Below, one piece after another: positions 9,389 through 17,021 of a DNA stretch of 64,000 nt; within the stretch, counting starts at the first letter, position 1, and each line of letters opens with the position of its first letter. The position numbers and the translations under genes are program-made. The DNA is from CAXSEF01 sp964236535 (lineage in GTDB: Bacteria; Pseudomonadota; Alphaproteobacteria; Acetobacterales; Acetobacteraceae). The notes below the pieces were generated by a model. That model worked only from the letters and a program-made list of their open reading frames with translations, made no database searches and was not told the DNA's origin. The DNA is taken from contig CAXSEF010000006.1 in assembly GCA_964236535.1 (NCBI GenBank), positions 1 to 64,000 on the forward strand, in the 5' to 3' direction.

Positions 9389-9583
9389 CTACTTCTTCGG
9401 AGCTGTTGCGGTGGTCCGGTCTGGCTTCATTGCACCCGAGCCACCTTTCGGTGGGGGTGGCTGATGCGACACAGGAGGCGTGTAGCCTTTCTGGATCACC
9501 TGGGACCCAGGCTGATAGCCTTCCGTGAGTGGACGATAGCCGTCATTGGCCGTATGTGGCCGGGCGAGCGGGCTTTTGGTCAT
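9389..9583 (-). CDS. Small proline-rich hypothetical protein, 64 aa
   Basis: ATG 9581-9583 with a good AAGGAG site 5 nt upstream gives MTKSPLARPHTANDGYRPLT. The protein is low-complexity and Pro/Gly/Tyr-rich (GYRPLTEGYQPGSQ, GYTPPVSHQPPPP), probably disordered. No function recognised. It lies upstream of the ArdC-like gene on the same strand. Confidence 0.62.
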   Translation of the reverse strand: MTKSPLARPHTANDGYRPLTEGYQPGSQVIQKGYTPPVSHQPPPPKGGSGAMKPDRTTATAPKK

Positions 9584-9585
9584 GG

Positions 9586-9792
9586 CTACTCCTTGAACGC
9601 GATGTAGGAGATCTGTGCGCCGTCCACGTTTGGATCGCTGGGAGACTGGAAATCCCAAACTCCAACGCTAAGCCACTGATTTAAAAGCAAGGTGTTGCAG
9701 TCCGTTGCGGCTGCGTACAAGCTGGCGCCTATCTGGGATTGGCCCAGACTCGCTGCTGGAAAGCTGCTGAATGACCTAACGCCAAAACGCAC
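9586..9792 (-). CDS. Hypothetical protein, 68 aa, possibly a gene remnant
   Basis: A GTG-start frame (9790-9792, AGGGAG about 8 nt upstream) encoding a short protein that ends GAQISYIAFKE. It stops two bases before the start of the next gene, so the two are probably co-transcribed. The C-terminal half looks like the end of a soluble domain, so this may be the tail of a larger lost gene. No family recognised. Confidence 0.4.
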   Translation of the reverse strand: MRFGVRSFSSFPAASLGQSQIGASLYAAATDCNTLLLNQWLSVGVWDFQSPSDPNVDGAQISYIAFKE

Positions 9793-9959
9793 GAAGGCCG
9801 CTCCCTGGCAGGAGCAGCCCTCGTTGGAAACACTGGATGGTCAAACGCTTGGTGGCGTTCCGCACCATCCAACATCGTGAGCTCGGAATCAAGGTCCTTG
9901 GCAGGACCACGTTACCGGCTTGCCCAGCGAGGGCGACGGCCCTGTGCGGGAGCCGGATC

Positions 9960-10499
9960 ATGACTGCTGACTTGTGGGTACCTGCCGTATGGACGCAGTT
10001 CCGTGCGGGCAACCTGACGCGCGCCTTCCGCGACGTGCTGCTCACCCTGCAGACGTTCGACCGCCGCGCCGGCTTCTACCCGAGCCACGCCACCCTGGCG
10101 GCCAGGGCGGCCCGCGGCGTGCGCACCGTCCAGGAGGCGCTGCGGCAGGGCAGGGCCCTCGGCCTGGTCTCCTGGCTGTCGGGCGCCTCCCGCCGCACCA
10201 GCAACCGCTACGTGCTGACCGTCCCCAGGGCAGCGGCCCAGGCCGGCGCGCGCCTGTCACGCGCCGCCTCCCGGGTCGCAGGGCAAGCGGCTGCCGTGGC
10301 GCGCGCGCTAGTCGGCAAACCGCGCCAGGAAGGGGAACAGAGGAAACATCCAGAAGCGGCAGGGCTGGGCTGGCGTAGCTGGCCAGGACCGCAGGCCCCG
10401 CTGCGCTCAGTGGCCGAACAGCTGGAGATCCTGGCGGGGTTCAGCAGGCAAGAGGCTCAACGGGAGAAGAAGACCGTAGCCTTGTGCATCCAAGCATGA
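9960..10499 (+). CDS. Helix-turn-helix protein, plasmid replication/regulator-like, 179 aa
   Basis: ATG 9960-9962 (MTADLWVPAVWTQF) with GGGAG upstream. Residues about 20-85 resemble the winged-helix domain of plasmid initiators and mobile-element regulators (GFYPSHATLAARA, GVRTVQEALRQGRALGLVSW, RRTSNRYVLT). The rest is Ala/Arg-rich and disordered. The last codons lie only about 30 bp before the left end of an IS5-family element, so the C-terminus may have been altered by the insertion. Confidence 0.6.
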   Translation: MTADLWVPAVWTQFRAGNLTRAFRDVLLTLQTFDRRAGFYPSHATLAARAARGVRTVQEALRQGRALGLVSWLSGASRRTSNRYVLTVPRAAAQAGARLSRAASRVAGQAAAVARALVGKPRQEGEQRKHPEAAGLGWRSWPGPQAPLRSVAEQLEILAGFSRQEAQREKKTVALCIQA

Positions 10500-10531
10500 G
10501 CCGGACCCTTGGCACTGGTATGCTTCCAGGT

Positions 10532-11639
10532 GACCGTGTTGCACGGATCCGCGCCCGGTGCCCTGCTGATGTAGGCCGGCGGCAGCAAGTCGCCCGTCTA
10601 TGTTCCCAGAGGTCCTGATCGTGCCGTTCAAGGCCAACGCTGCCCGTCGCCACCACATCCCCAGGCAGCGACACAGGGTGACCAACTCGGCCGCCTACGA
10701 CGCGGCTCTTCGCCAGCGTGGCAGCCTGACCGTCTGGTTCACCGACGCGGCGATCGCAGCCTGGAAGGCCGAGCCAAGGACAACCCGCGGCGGCCAGCCG
10801 CGCTACTCGGTCCTGGCGATCACCACAGCGTTGACGCTGCGGGCCGTCTTCCGCCTGGCCCTGCGCCAGACCGAAGGTCTGATCGGCTCCATCCTCGCCC
10901 TGCTCGGCCTGGATCTCGCAGTGCCGGACCACTCGACCCTGAGCCGCAGGGCCGAGACGTTGGAGGTGGCATCGCCGCGGCCCGGCTGCGCTCCCGTGCA
11001 CCTGCTGGTGGACAGCACGGGGCTGAAGCTGTGCGGCTCGGGCGAGTGGCTGCTCGAGAAGCACGGCACGCGCACCCGCCGGTCCTGGCGCAAGCTGCAC
11101 ATCGGTGTGGACGCCGATACCGGGCAGATCGTCGCGGCCACGCTGACTACCAGCAACGTCGATGACGCCTCGCAGGTCAGCTCATTGCTTGATCAGGCGG
11201 GTCCGGTTGCCTCGTTCACGGCCGACGACGTGTATGACCGGGACGGCGTGTATGGCGAGGTCGCCAGGCGCTCGCCCGAAGCAGCCGTGATCGTGCCACC
11301 CCGGTCCAGCGCAGTCCCAAGCACCACTGCCGAGACAGCGCCCACGCAACGCGACCGCCACTTGCGGATGATCTCCGAGCACGGCCGCAAACGCTGGCAG
11401 AAAGCCTCAGGCTACCACTGGCGCGCGCTGGTCGAGGCCGACATCAGCCGGTTCAAACGGGTGGTCGGGGACAGACTGCGCTCGCGCACGGATCGACGAC
11501 GCAAGACGGAGACCGCCCTTGCTGTCGGCGCCCTGAACCAGATGCTCGAACTCGGACGCCCGAAGTACATCCGCCTAGCATAACAGCCGATGCAGGTCGG
11601 TGCTTCACGCCCGTCTTCCGGTCCATGCAACACAGTCCC
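10532..11639 (+). mobile_element. IS5-family insertion sequence, copy 1
   Basis: About 1.1 kb with imperfect terminal inverted repeats: left GACCGTGTTGCACGG, right (reverse complement) GGACTGTGTTGCATGG. It carries one transposase gene. The right end abuts the tail of an IS481-type transposase, so this element inserted into or next to an older IS. No clear target duplication is visible. A second copy in the same orientation lies at 61134-62234. Confidence 0.85.
10621..11583 (+). CDS. IS5-family transposase, copy 1, 320 aa
   Basis: DDE transposase starting at GTG 10621 (VPFKANAARRHH). Catalytic candidates are the Asp in LLVDSTGLKLCG, the Asp in SFTADDVYD, and the Glu in RALVEADISRFKR. It is full length compared with the second copy. 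By eye about 47 of 320 residues differ between them, mostly conservative apart from a divergent stretch after SRRAETL. It cuts and joins IS ends and appears intact. Confidence 0.92.
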   Translation: MPFKANAARRHHIPRQRHRVTNSAAYDAALRQRGSLTVWFTDAAIAAWKAEPRTTRGGQPRYSVLAITTALTLRAVFRLALRQTEGLIGSILALLGLDLAVPDHSTLSRRAETLEVASPRPGCAPVHLLVDSTGLKLCGSGEWLLEKHGTRTRRSWRKLHIGVDADTGQIVAATLTTSNVDDASQVSSLLDQAGPVASFTADDVYDRDGVYGEVARRSPEAAVIVPPRSSAVPSTTAETAPTQRDRHLRMISEHGRKRWQKASGYHWRALVEADISRFKRVVGDRLRSRTDRRRKTETALAVGALNQMLELGRPKYIRLA

Positions 11640-11775
11640 TGGACGCCTACAACCACGCCCGCCGCCTCAAGGCGCTGCGTGGCCTCACACCCTACGAGTT
11701 CACCTGCCAGGCCTGGACCAAGGAACCGGACCGGTTCAGGATCGATCCGTCACACCACACCCTGGGACTGACCAG
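11633..11775 (+). pseudogene. C-terminal remnant of an IS481-family transposase
   Basis: The frame reads SLDAYNHARRLKALRGLTPY, then WTKEPDRFRIDPSHHTLGL, which is the highly conserved tail of IS481-type integrase-core transposases. Everything upstream has been replaced by the IS5 element, and no IS481 N-terminus is found on the other side. It is non-functional. Confidence 0.8.
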
Positions 11776-11798
11776 AGCCGGCAAATCCATGACGGCCT

Positions 11799-12092
11799 CT
11801 AGTGAGCGCCTGCCGCACCGACGGCGGTCTGATTGCCGCCCGCGGGACCGCTGGGGTTGGGCCCTGAGGTGACGAGGCCGTTCGTCCTGCCGCTGGCTGC
11901 AGAGTTGGTGACCTCGCCGGCATTGTCCGCGGGGTTCGCACCGCTGCCGCCGGCCATGCCGGTGGTGCTGGGACCCACCGGCCCGACATGGCCGGGACTC
12001 ACGGCTTTCGGACCGCCCTGAGCGCAGGCGGAAAGCAAGAAGATCGCTGCCAGGATGACTGAGGCATGAGCAGGGGACACGGGCAGCTCCAT
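11799..12092 (-). CDS. Small lipoprotein, 97 aa
   Basis: Start ATG 12090-12092 gives a signal peptide with a hydrophobic core ending in a lipobox, FLLSAC, so the cysteine near residue 21 would be lipidated. The mature part is low-complexity (Gly/Ala/Pro/Asn-rich), probably disordered and periplasmic. No ribosome-binding site is convincing and the frame is open further upstream, so the start is uncertain. No function recognised. Confidence 0.5.
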   Translation of the reverse strand: MELPVSPAHASVILAAIFLLSACAQGGPKAVSPGHVGPVGPSTTGMAGGSGANPADNAGEVTNSAASGRTNGLVTSGPNPSGPAGGNQTAVGAAGAH

Positions 12093-12287
12093 CGGAAAAA
12101 GCAACGAGAACAGAAGACGAGTGGGTGGCGAGATACGATCGTTGTCAATGCGCTTGGCATTGGCAATGACTGCACGCCTCAGCGTCGGCTTGAGAACTCG
12201 CCTTTGCGAATACTCCAGCGTCTTCCAGGAAGCATCGGAGCGGAGTAGCCCATGTGGCCGCACGCAGCGGAACACCGCGGAAGCGCC

Positions 12288-13118
12288 TCAGATGGCCGGC
12301 AGGGCAGAGTTGTCGGACGGGTTCTCGACCCAGTGCAGGTAGCGCTCGATGGAGGCGGAGAAGGCCTGCTTGGCGCCAGACAGGATGGAGCGCTCCCACA
12401 GGGCGCCGTAGATGGCGTCGAACGGCCAGGGTTCGAGCGTGGCAGCGATGTGGCGGACGGCCCCGGGGCCGAGCGGGATGAAATTCGGATAGCTGCGCAT
12501 GAAGCTGAGGTGCTTGCGGTCGGCGACTACCTGCAGCACGTCGCTGCTGAGCAACGCGCCGCGGCCGTCGTTGCCTTCGGCCCAGTGCAGTACCTGAGCG
12601 CCCGCGAAGTGACCGCCGCAGCGGATCAGAGTCAGACCGGGTGCGATCTGCTTGGTCTCGCCATCCCAGAAAGCGATTTCCGGGCCGTCGCGCATGACCC
12701 ATTCGCGGTCGGCGGCGTGCAGGTGGATGGGGATGCCACCGAAGACGCGGCTCCATTCCAGCATCGTGGTGTAGTAGTGCGGGTGGGAGATGGCGATGCC
12801 CGCGAGGCCGCCGAGGCCCTCGATCAGTTCGACCATCGTGCGGTCGATCAGGCTGATGCAGTCCCAGAGGATGTTGCCGTGCGGGGTGCGGACCACGAAG
12901 GCGCGCTGGCCGATCGCGAAGCTGGGGCTGGTGCCGATGCTGATCACCTCACCCTCGTGATGAAAGATAGCCATGTGAGTGCGACGGAGCTTCACCAGCG
13001 TGGTCCAGGCTTGGCCGCCCGGTGGAACATACTGCCGCTCCTCCTCGCAGACCGGGCAGGCGACGCGTACGGCCTGCGAGTACTGCGTGCCGCAGGTGGT
13101 GCAGATCAGTTCGTCCAA
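12288..13118 (-). CDS. Metallo-beta-lactamase-fold protein with N-terminal zinc ribbon, 276 aa
   Basis: Start is TTG 13116-13118, supported by an excellent AGGAGG 4 nt upstream. Cys6, Cys9, Cys21 and Cys24 form a zinc-ribbon-like knuckle. The rest follows an MBL-fold hydrolase pattern (VVRTPHGNILWDC, GLAGIAISHPHYYTTMLEW, HLHAADREW, RCGGHFAGAQVLHW, LLSSDVLQVVADR). The classical HxHxDH is only partly kept (SHPHYYT), so metal binding may be reduced or different. It lies at the left edge of the catabolic region and could hydrolyse a pathway intermediate, but the substrate is unknown. Confidence 0.8.
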   Translation of the reverse strand: MDELICTTCGTQYSQAVRVACPVCEEERQYVPPGGQAWTTLVKLRRTHMAIFHHEGEVISIGTSPSFAIGQRAFVVRTPHGNILWDCISLIDRTMVELIEGLGGLAGIAISHPHYYTTMLEWSRVFGGIPIHLHAADREWVMRDGPEIAFWDGETKQIAPGLTLIRCGGHFAGAQVLHWAEGNDGRGALLSSDVLQVVADRKHLSFMRSYPNFIPLGPGAVRHIAATLEPWPFDAIYGALWERSILSGAKQAFSASIERYLHWVENPSDNSALPAI

Positions 13119-13554
13119 GGAACCTCCTGAAGCCGGTCAGGCCGGCGGAAAGAGTCACGGCGGGTCATGGGAGTGCCAGGCAGGGCTGGGCTCGGCTCAG
13201 ACCCGTAAGGGGTTTCCCCCTTCAGGCATGGACTCTTTGAGCCCGTTGCCTGAGCAAGAAGCTCTTCAAGGCCCGCGTTAAGTGGAGTACAGGGGCTGTC
13301 ACGTACCTTGCAGGACCCTGCCGCTTGCGCAGGAAGGACTCTCCTTTCTCTGGAGAAAAAGAAGCAAAAAGACTTTGCCCGGTGAGATCTGGGGCGGTCG
13401 CGGTCTGGGAGGCTTGAAGGCAGAAGTTCTTTGGTTCTTTCTCTCAAGAAAGAACGTGCTTTCTGCCCGTCGTGGCGCAAAGAACGAAGCCGGCGGTCCG
13501 TGACAGCCGCTGGAGGTAGCGCCTCTGACTTTGCTTGCTTCGCAGCCGCGCCGG
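13119..13554. other. Non-coding stretch carrying a MITE-like repeat
   Basis: No convincing gene. The interval lies between the 3' end of the RutA-like gene and the 5' end of the MBL-fold gene and is largely occupied by repeat copy 1 (13294-13508). Confidence 0.6.
13294..13508. repeat. MITE-like dispersed repeat, copy 1 (~215 bp)
   Basis: Bounded by a perfect inverted pair, GGCTGTCACG (13294-13303) and CGTGACAGCC (13499-13508). The interior has GAAGTTCTTTGGTTCTTTC next to CAAGAAAGAACG, a self-complementary purine/pyrimidine stem. A related copy lies at 16689-16913. It encodes nothing. Confidence 0.75.
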
Positions 13555-14634
13555 TCAAGGCACAGCTGCAGGTGCGGTTGTTCGCAGTTGTGGCAGGACG
13601 TGCTCGCCGAAGCTTTGCACGCCTGGTACGAAGTCAGGGAAGGTCATGAGCAGTCCGTCGACGCCGGCGTCGCGTTCCAGGGCAGTGATCTTGGCGGCGA
13701 CGGTAGCGTAGGAGCCGTGGATCACGGGGAAGCCCATGAAGGCAAGGTTGCCTTCCTCGACTGGGGCGTTGAGGCCTTCGAGGAACTGCTGACTGGTGCC
13801 GGCGGGGTTGGTGTCCATCGAGGCGCTGCGAATGACGTTGGCGATCGCCTCGCGGTCAGCGCCGGCAACGATATCCTGGCAGCGGTCGGCGGCCTCGGCA
13901 TCGGTGCGGGCGGCGATGATGCAGACCAGGGCCAGCATACCGACCTGGCGGCCTGCAGCGTCGGCGGCGCGGCGGAGCGGCTCGGAGATGCGCTTGAGCT
14001 TTGCCGCGCCCCCGAAAACGAAGTTGTACTCGGCATGGCGAGCGGTGAACTCGATTCCCTTGGGCGACTGGCCGGCGGAGACGATCGGGATCTCGCGCGC
14101 GGCAGTGGGGGCGCAGTGGCAGTCATCGAGCTGGAAGAACTCGCCATGGTGGGTGACGTGGCCGTGGCGCCAAAGCGCGCGCATGATGCCGATGTACTCC
14201 TCGGTCAACTCATAACGACGGTTGTGGTAGTCGTTGTTCGGCCACAGGCCCATCTGGCTGTATTCCGGTTTGTTCCAGCCGGTCACGATGTTGACTCCGG
14301 CACGGCCGGCGCTGATGTCCTCCAGCGTCGCGATCATGCGCGCGGCGATCGCAGGGTGGACACCAAGGACAGGTACCGTTGCGTAGAGGTCGATCCGGCT
14401 GGTGGCGGCGGCAAGACCCGAGGTCAGCGCGATCGAATCGAGGCAGGAACTCCAATACCCCGTAGTACCTTCGAAGCCTCGATACTTGATCATTGACAGA
14501 ATGAAGTCGAGTCCGAGACGTTCGGCCTCCTGAGTGATGGCGAGCATATGCCCGAACGTCGGCACATATTGCGGGCTGCGTTCTGACAGAATGTATCCAT
14601 TCTGGCCGTTCGGCAGGAATACTCCGAGTTTCAT
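13555..14634 (-). CDS. LLM-class flavin-dependent monooxygenase, RutA-like, 359 aa
   Basis: A bacterial luciferase-fold, FMNH2-dependent oxygenase close in style and length to pyrimidine monooxygenase RutA, which opens uracil-type rings. Family blocks include MKLGVFLPNGQNGYI, GRAGVNIVTGWNKPEYSQMG and SAGQSPKGIEFTARHAEY. ATG 14632-14634 is preceded by GGGACGG. No other rut genes (B-G) are adjacent, so the substrate need not be uracil; a different cyclic amide or N-heterocycle is plausible in this cluster. A GCGTATACGC palindrome lies 12 bp upstream. Confidence 0.85.
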   Translation of the reverse strand: MKLGVFLPNGQNGYILSERSPQYVPTFGHMLAITQEAERLGLDFILSMIKYRGFEGTTGYWSSCLDSIALTSGLAAATSRIDLYATVPVLGVHPAIAARMIATLEDISAGRAGVNIVTGWNKPEYSQMGLWPNNDYHNRRYELTEEYIGIMRALWRHGHVTHHGEFFQLDDCHCAPTAAREIPIVSAGQSPKGIEFTARHAEYNFVFGGAAKLKRISEPLRRAADAAGRQVGMLALVCIIAARTDAEAADRCQDIVAGADREAIANVIRSASMDTNPAGTSQQFLEGLNAPVEEGNLAFMGFPVIHGSYATVAAKITALERDAGVDGLLMTFPDFVPGVQSFGEHVLPQLRTTAPAAVP

Positions 14635-14646
14635 CCGTCCCTCTGT

Positions 14647-14656
14647 GCGTATACGC
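14647..14656. promoter_or_regulatory. GTATAC-centred palindrome upstream of the RutA-like gene
   Basis: GCGTATACGC is a perfect 10-bp palindrome 12 bp 5' of the start codon. It shares the GTATAC core with sites at 42783, 43076 and 56890. Possible GntR-type operator. Confidence 0.35.
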
Positions 14657-14975
14657 GTCGACGCGTTCGAGGATGGGCATTGCCATGGCGCAGCGGACTA
14701 CGACAGTGAGCAGCATCGCATGCACGCATATCGTCAATATGATGCACGCCAGATGACAAAAGGGCAGTGCGCGGTTTGGGCCGGCTACGGGCAGGACCTT
14801 TCCCGAATGCCAGGCGCCAGGGCGGAGCGCGGAACCAAGCGCAGTTGCGATTGCGCAACGTAAGCCTTGGTACAGGACTTGCTAGGCTTCCCAGGCCTGT
14901 AGGTTGCGCGCCGCCTGGCGCTGGACGTCTGGGCGGCTGTTCGCTGCGGCTCACACGGGCAAGGACACGGCATCG
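14657..14975. other. Divergent intergenic region, RutA-like (-) / AraC regulator (+)
   Basis: About 320 bp with no supported gene. It should contain the promoters of both divergent units. A relatively AT-rich segment (CGTCAATATGATGCACGCCAG, about 14733-14753) is the most promoter-like part. Confidence 0.4.
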
Positions 14976-15929
14976 ATGGGGCATTTCACGACCAGTTCGA
15001 TTCCTAGTGCGCAGAAAGCGCAGTTCTGGACCGACACCGTCAGCTCCGTGCTATTCCCGATGGCGTCGAGCTGCGTAAACCCTGCGGGCTTCGACGGGAC
15101 ACTGCGCAGCTGGGAACTGGGTGACGCGTCGCTGTGCTACGTGAAGTCCGGCCCGGTCACCTATCGACGTGAGCCCCGGCATCTGGTCAACGACGTGGAG
15201 GAGGAGGTGCTGATCAGCTTCTCCGGACAGACCGAGTTGGTGTTCACGCAGAACGACAAGACGCTGCGCTGCGGGCGCAAGCAATTCGTAGTGCAGCGCG
15301 GTCATGCGCCGTACGAGCTGCGCCAAGCTGAGGCGAACGAAATCCTGGTCATGAAGCTTCCGGCCACGCTGCTGATGCAGCGGCTGCGCTCGCTCGACCG
15401 GTACTCCTCGGTGGTGTTCAACGCGGAGAGCGGCGCCGGCGGGCTGCTGCTGGACCTGTTTCGCTCACTGCCGCGTCGCATCGTAGATGCTGACGAGATC
15501 ACCCGGCGCGGGCTCACCACCTGCTTGGTCGAACTGCTGGCGCTGACGATGGAGGGCGACCCGCGGGTACTCGGCAGCGAGCTGAATTCGGTGCAGGCGG
15601 GCCATCTGTCACGCGCCGAGCGCTACATCCGGCAGAACCTTGCCAATCGCGCTCTGTCACCTGAGATGGTGGCGCAGGCCTGTGGCATCTCGGTGCGCTA
15701 TCTGCACCAAGTCTTCAGCACCAGCGGGACGTCGGTCAGCCAGTGGGTGCGCGAGCTGCGGCTGATCGCGTGCGAGCAGCAGCTGCGCGAGTCGCGTCGC
15801 AAGGAGAGCATTGCCGAGATCGCCTACCAGTGGGGCTTCGGCGATCAGGCGCAGTTCAGCCGGCATTTCCGGGCGTATTTCGGCTGCACTGCCAAGCAGG
15901 TGCGCCCCCGATCGGTCGAGGCGCGCTAA
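14976..15929 (+). CDS. AraC-family transcriptional regulator, 317 aa
   Basis: N-terminal cupin-like sensing half (AraC-binding-2 type, about 15-190) and a C-terminal double HTH (about 215-310: ERYIRQNLANRALSPEMVAQ, GISVRYLHQVF, SIAEIAYQWGFGDQAQFSRH). Start ATG 14976-14978 (MGHFTTSSIPSAQ). It is transcribed away from the RutA-like gene and precedes the first SCP2-like gene, so it is a candidate local activator. Regulators of this subtype often respond to aromatic or amine substrates. The inducer here is unknown. Confidence 0.88.
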   Translation: MGHFTTSSIPSAQKAQFWTDTVSSVLFPMASSCVNPAGFDGTLRSWELGDASLCYVKSGPVTYRREPRHLVNDVEEEVLISFSGQTELVFTQNDKTLRCGRKQFVVQRGHAPYELRQAEANEILVMKLPATLLMQRLRSLDRYSSVVFNAESGAGGLLLDLFRSLPRRIVDADEITRRGLTTCLVELLALTMEGDPRVLGSELNSVQAGHLSRAERYIRQNLANRALSPEMVAQACGISVRYLHQVFSTSGTSVSQWVRELRLIACEQQLRESRRKESIAEIAYQWGFGDQAQFSRHFRAYFGCTAKQVRPRSVEAR

Positions 15930-16173
15930 GCCCGCCCGCTCCTGGGGGCGCATATTCGCTTGCGCAGAGGCGGCGTGCGCGGGGCGCCAAGACTTCGCAC
16001 ATCCTTGCGCAAGTCGAGGGCGCATGGATCGCTATATTGTGTCCGGGTTGCGCACGGGGCGGCGTCCCGGTGGTGAGGGTCGCACGTGCCCTCTGCCCCG
16101 CCGGCCGGCTAAGCGCGCGTCTGGCCGCCGTGGCTGGAAGCTGCATTGACTGAATTTTTGACAGGCGGATTGC

Positions 16174-16584
16174 ATGAGCAGCAGCACGGTTGACCCCGGC
16201 TACGTCTACATTCCCAAGCCGGAAGTCGCGACGGCCGAATACCTACAGCAGGTGCTCGAGGCCTATTACATGCGCAAATGGAATCCGAACAAGGACACGG
16301 TCGCGGCGGTCAAGAGCTGGCGGGACTGGCCCATGGTCGTGCGCATGCCCAACGTCCCGCACGACTTCACGGTGATGATCCATGAAGGCTTGGTAACCGG
16401 GGTCACCTCGGGGCTGCCGGAGAACCCACGCATTCTTTCGGTGATGCTGAGCGACACCATGCAGCGCATCTATTACGACGAGACAACTTCGGCGATCGAG
16501 ACCATTGCCGGACGGGTGAAGATACGCGGCAACGAGACCGAGCGGCGACGCATGCTGGCGGCGATCTCCTATCTGACCTGGTAG
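16174..16584 (+). CDS. SCP2-like small protein, paralogue 1, 136 aa
   Basis: Soluble protein with an SCP2-like pattern (FTVMIHEGLVTGV, ILSVMLSDTMQRIYYDE, IAGRVKIRGNE). It is strikingly similar to the 133-residue protein at 40819-41220: both share KWNPNK, AVKSWRDWPMVVRMP, MQR-YYDETT and the end AAISYLTW. Conservation of the Trp-rich middle suggests ligand binding or a role as enzyme partner. The start is ATG 16174. The paralogue lies between a molybdenum hydroxylase and a permease gene, so a role in the same catabolic process is likely. Exact function unknown. Confidence 0.7.
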   Translation: MSSSTVDPGYVYIPKPEVATAEYLQQVLEAYYMRKWNPNKDTVAAVKSWRDWPMVVRMPNVPHDFTVMIHEGLVTGVTSGLPENPRILSVMLSDTMQRIYYDETTSAIETIAGRVKIRGNETERRRMLAAISYLTW

Positions 16585-16688
16585 GGCCAAGGGAGGAGGG
16601 CCAATGCTGCGCCGCTGGACTCCGCTTGGGGCGAGCCTTGAGACTATCCTGCCGGAAGCTTTCGGATTACTGGCATTTTGCCGCTAGC

Positions 16689-16913
16689 GGCTGCCATGCA
16701 CCTTGCAGAACCCCACCGCTTGCGCAGGAAGGAAGAAGGCTTCTTCTTCTGGAGCAGAAGAAGCAAAACGACTTTAGCCATTTGCGGTTAGGGATGCTCG
16801 CGGCCTGGGAGGCCTTCGGGGAAGAAGTTCTTTGGCTCTTTCTTTCAAGAAGAAAGAACGTGTTTCCTCCCCGGCGTGGCGCAAAGAACGGAGCCGGCAC
16901 ATCCATAACAGCC
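16689..16913. repeat. MITE-like dispersed repeat, copy 2 (~225 bp)
   Basis: Shares with 13294-13508 the blocks ACCTTGCAG, CGCTTGCGCAGGAAGGA, GAAGTTCTTTGG, AAGAACGTG and GGCGTGGCGCAAAGAACG. The terminal arms GGCTGCCATG and CATAACAGCC are degraded relative to copy 1. Confidence 0.72.
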
Positions 16914-16957
16914 TCTGGGCGGTAGGCTGCAACGGCTTGAGCATGTCCAATCGGTAT

Positions 16958-17012
16958 GATCAAGGGGCCGCTGGCCTTCTGCACTCCTGCATAGAGCCGG
17001 GTTGTACTCGTC
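16958..17012 (-). repeat. Operon-end dispersed repeat, copy 1
   Basis: Contains GATCAAGGGGCCGCTGGCC followed by a GAGCCGGGTTGT stretch, directly 3' of the isochorismatase-family gene. Related copies at 33981-34050 and 49337-49395 also sit just 3' of minus-strand transcription units. Possible terminator or REP-like element. Confidence 0.5.
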
Positions 17013-17021
17013 CTACGCCGC

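Larger units (their letters stand above)
16585..17021. other. Non-coding stretch with MITE-like repeat copy 2 and a 3'-end element
   Basis: No gene supported. It holds the second dispersed repeat (16689-16913) and then an operon-end repeat just 3' of the isochorismatase-family gene. Confidence 0.6.

Noticed and set aside
13555..14634. Complete uracil (rut) pathway
   Set aside because: Only the RutA-like oxygenase is present; the nearby isochorismatase-family and Rid proteins are not in rut order and are not clearly RutB or RutC.
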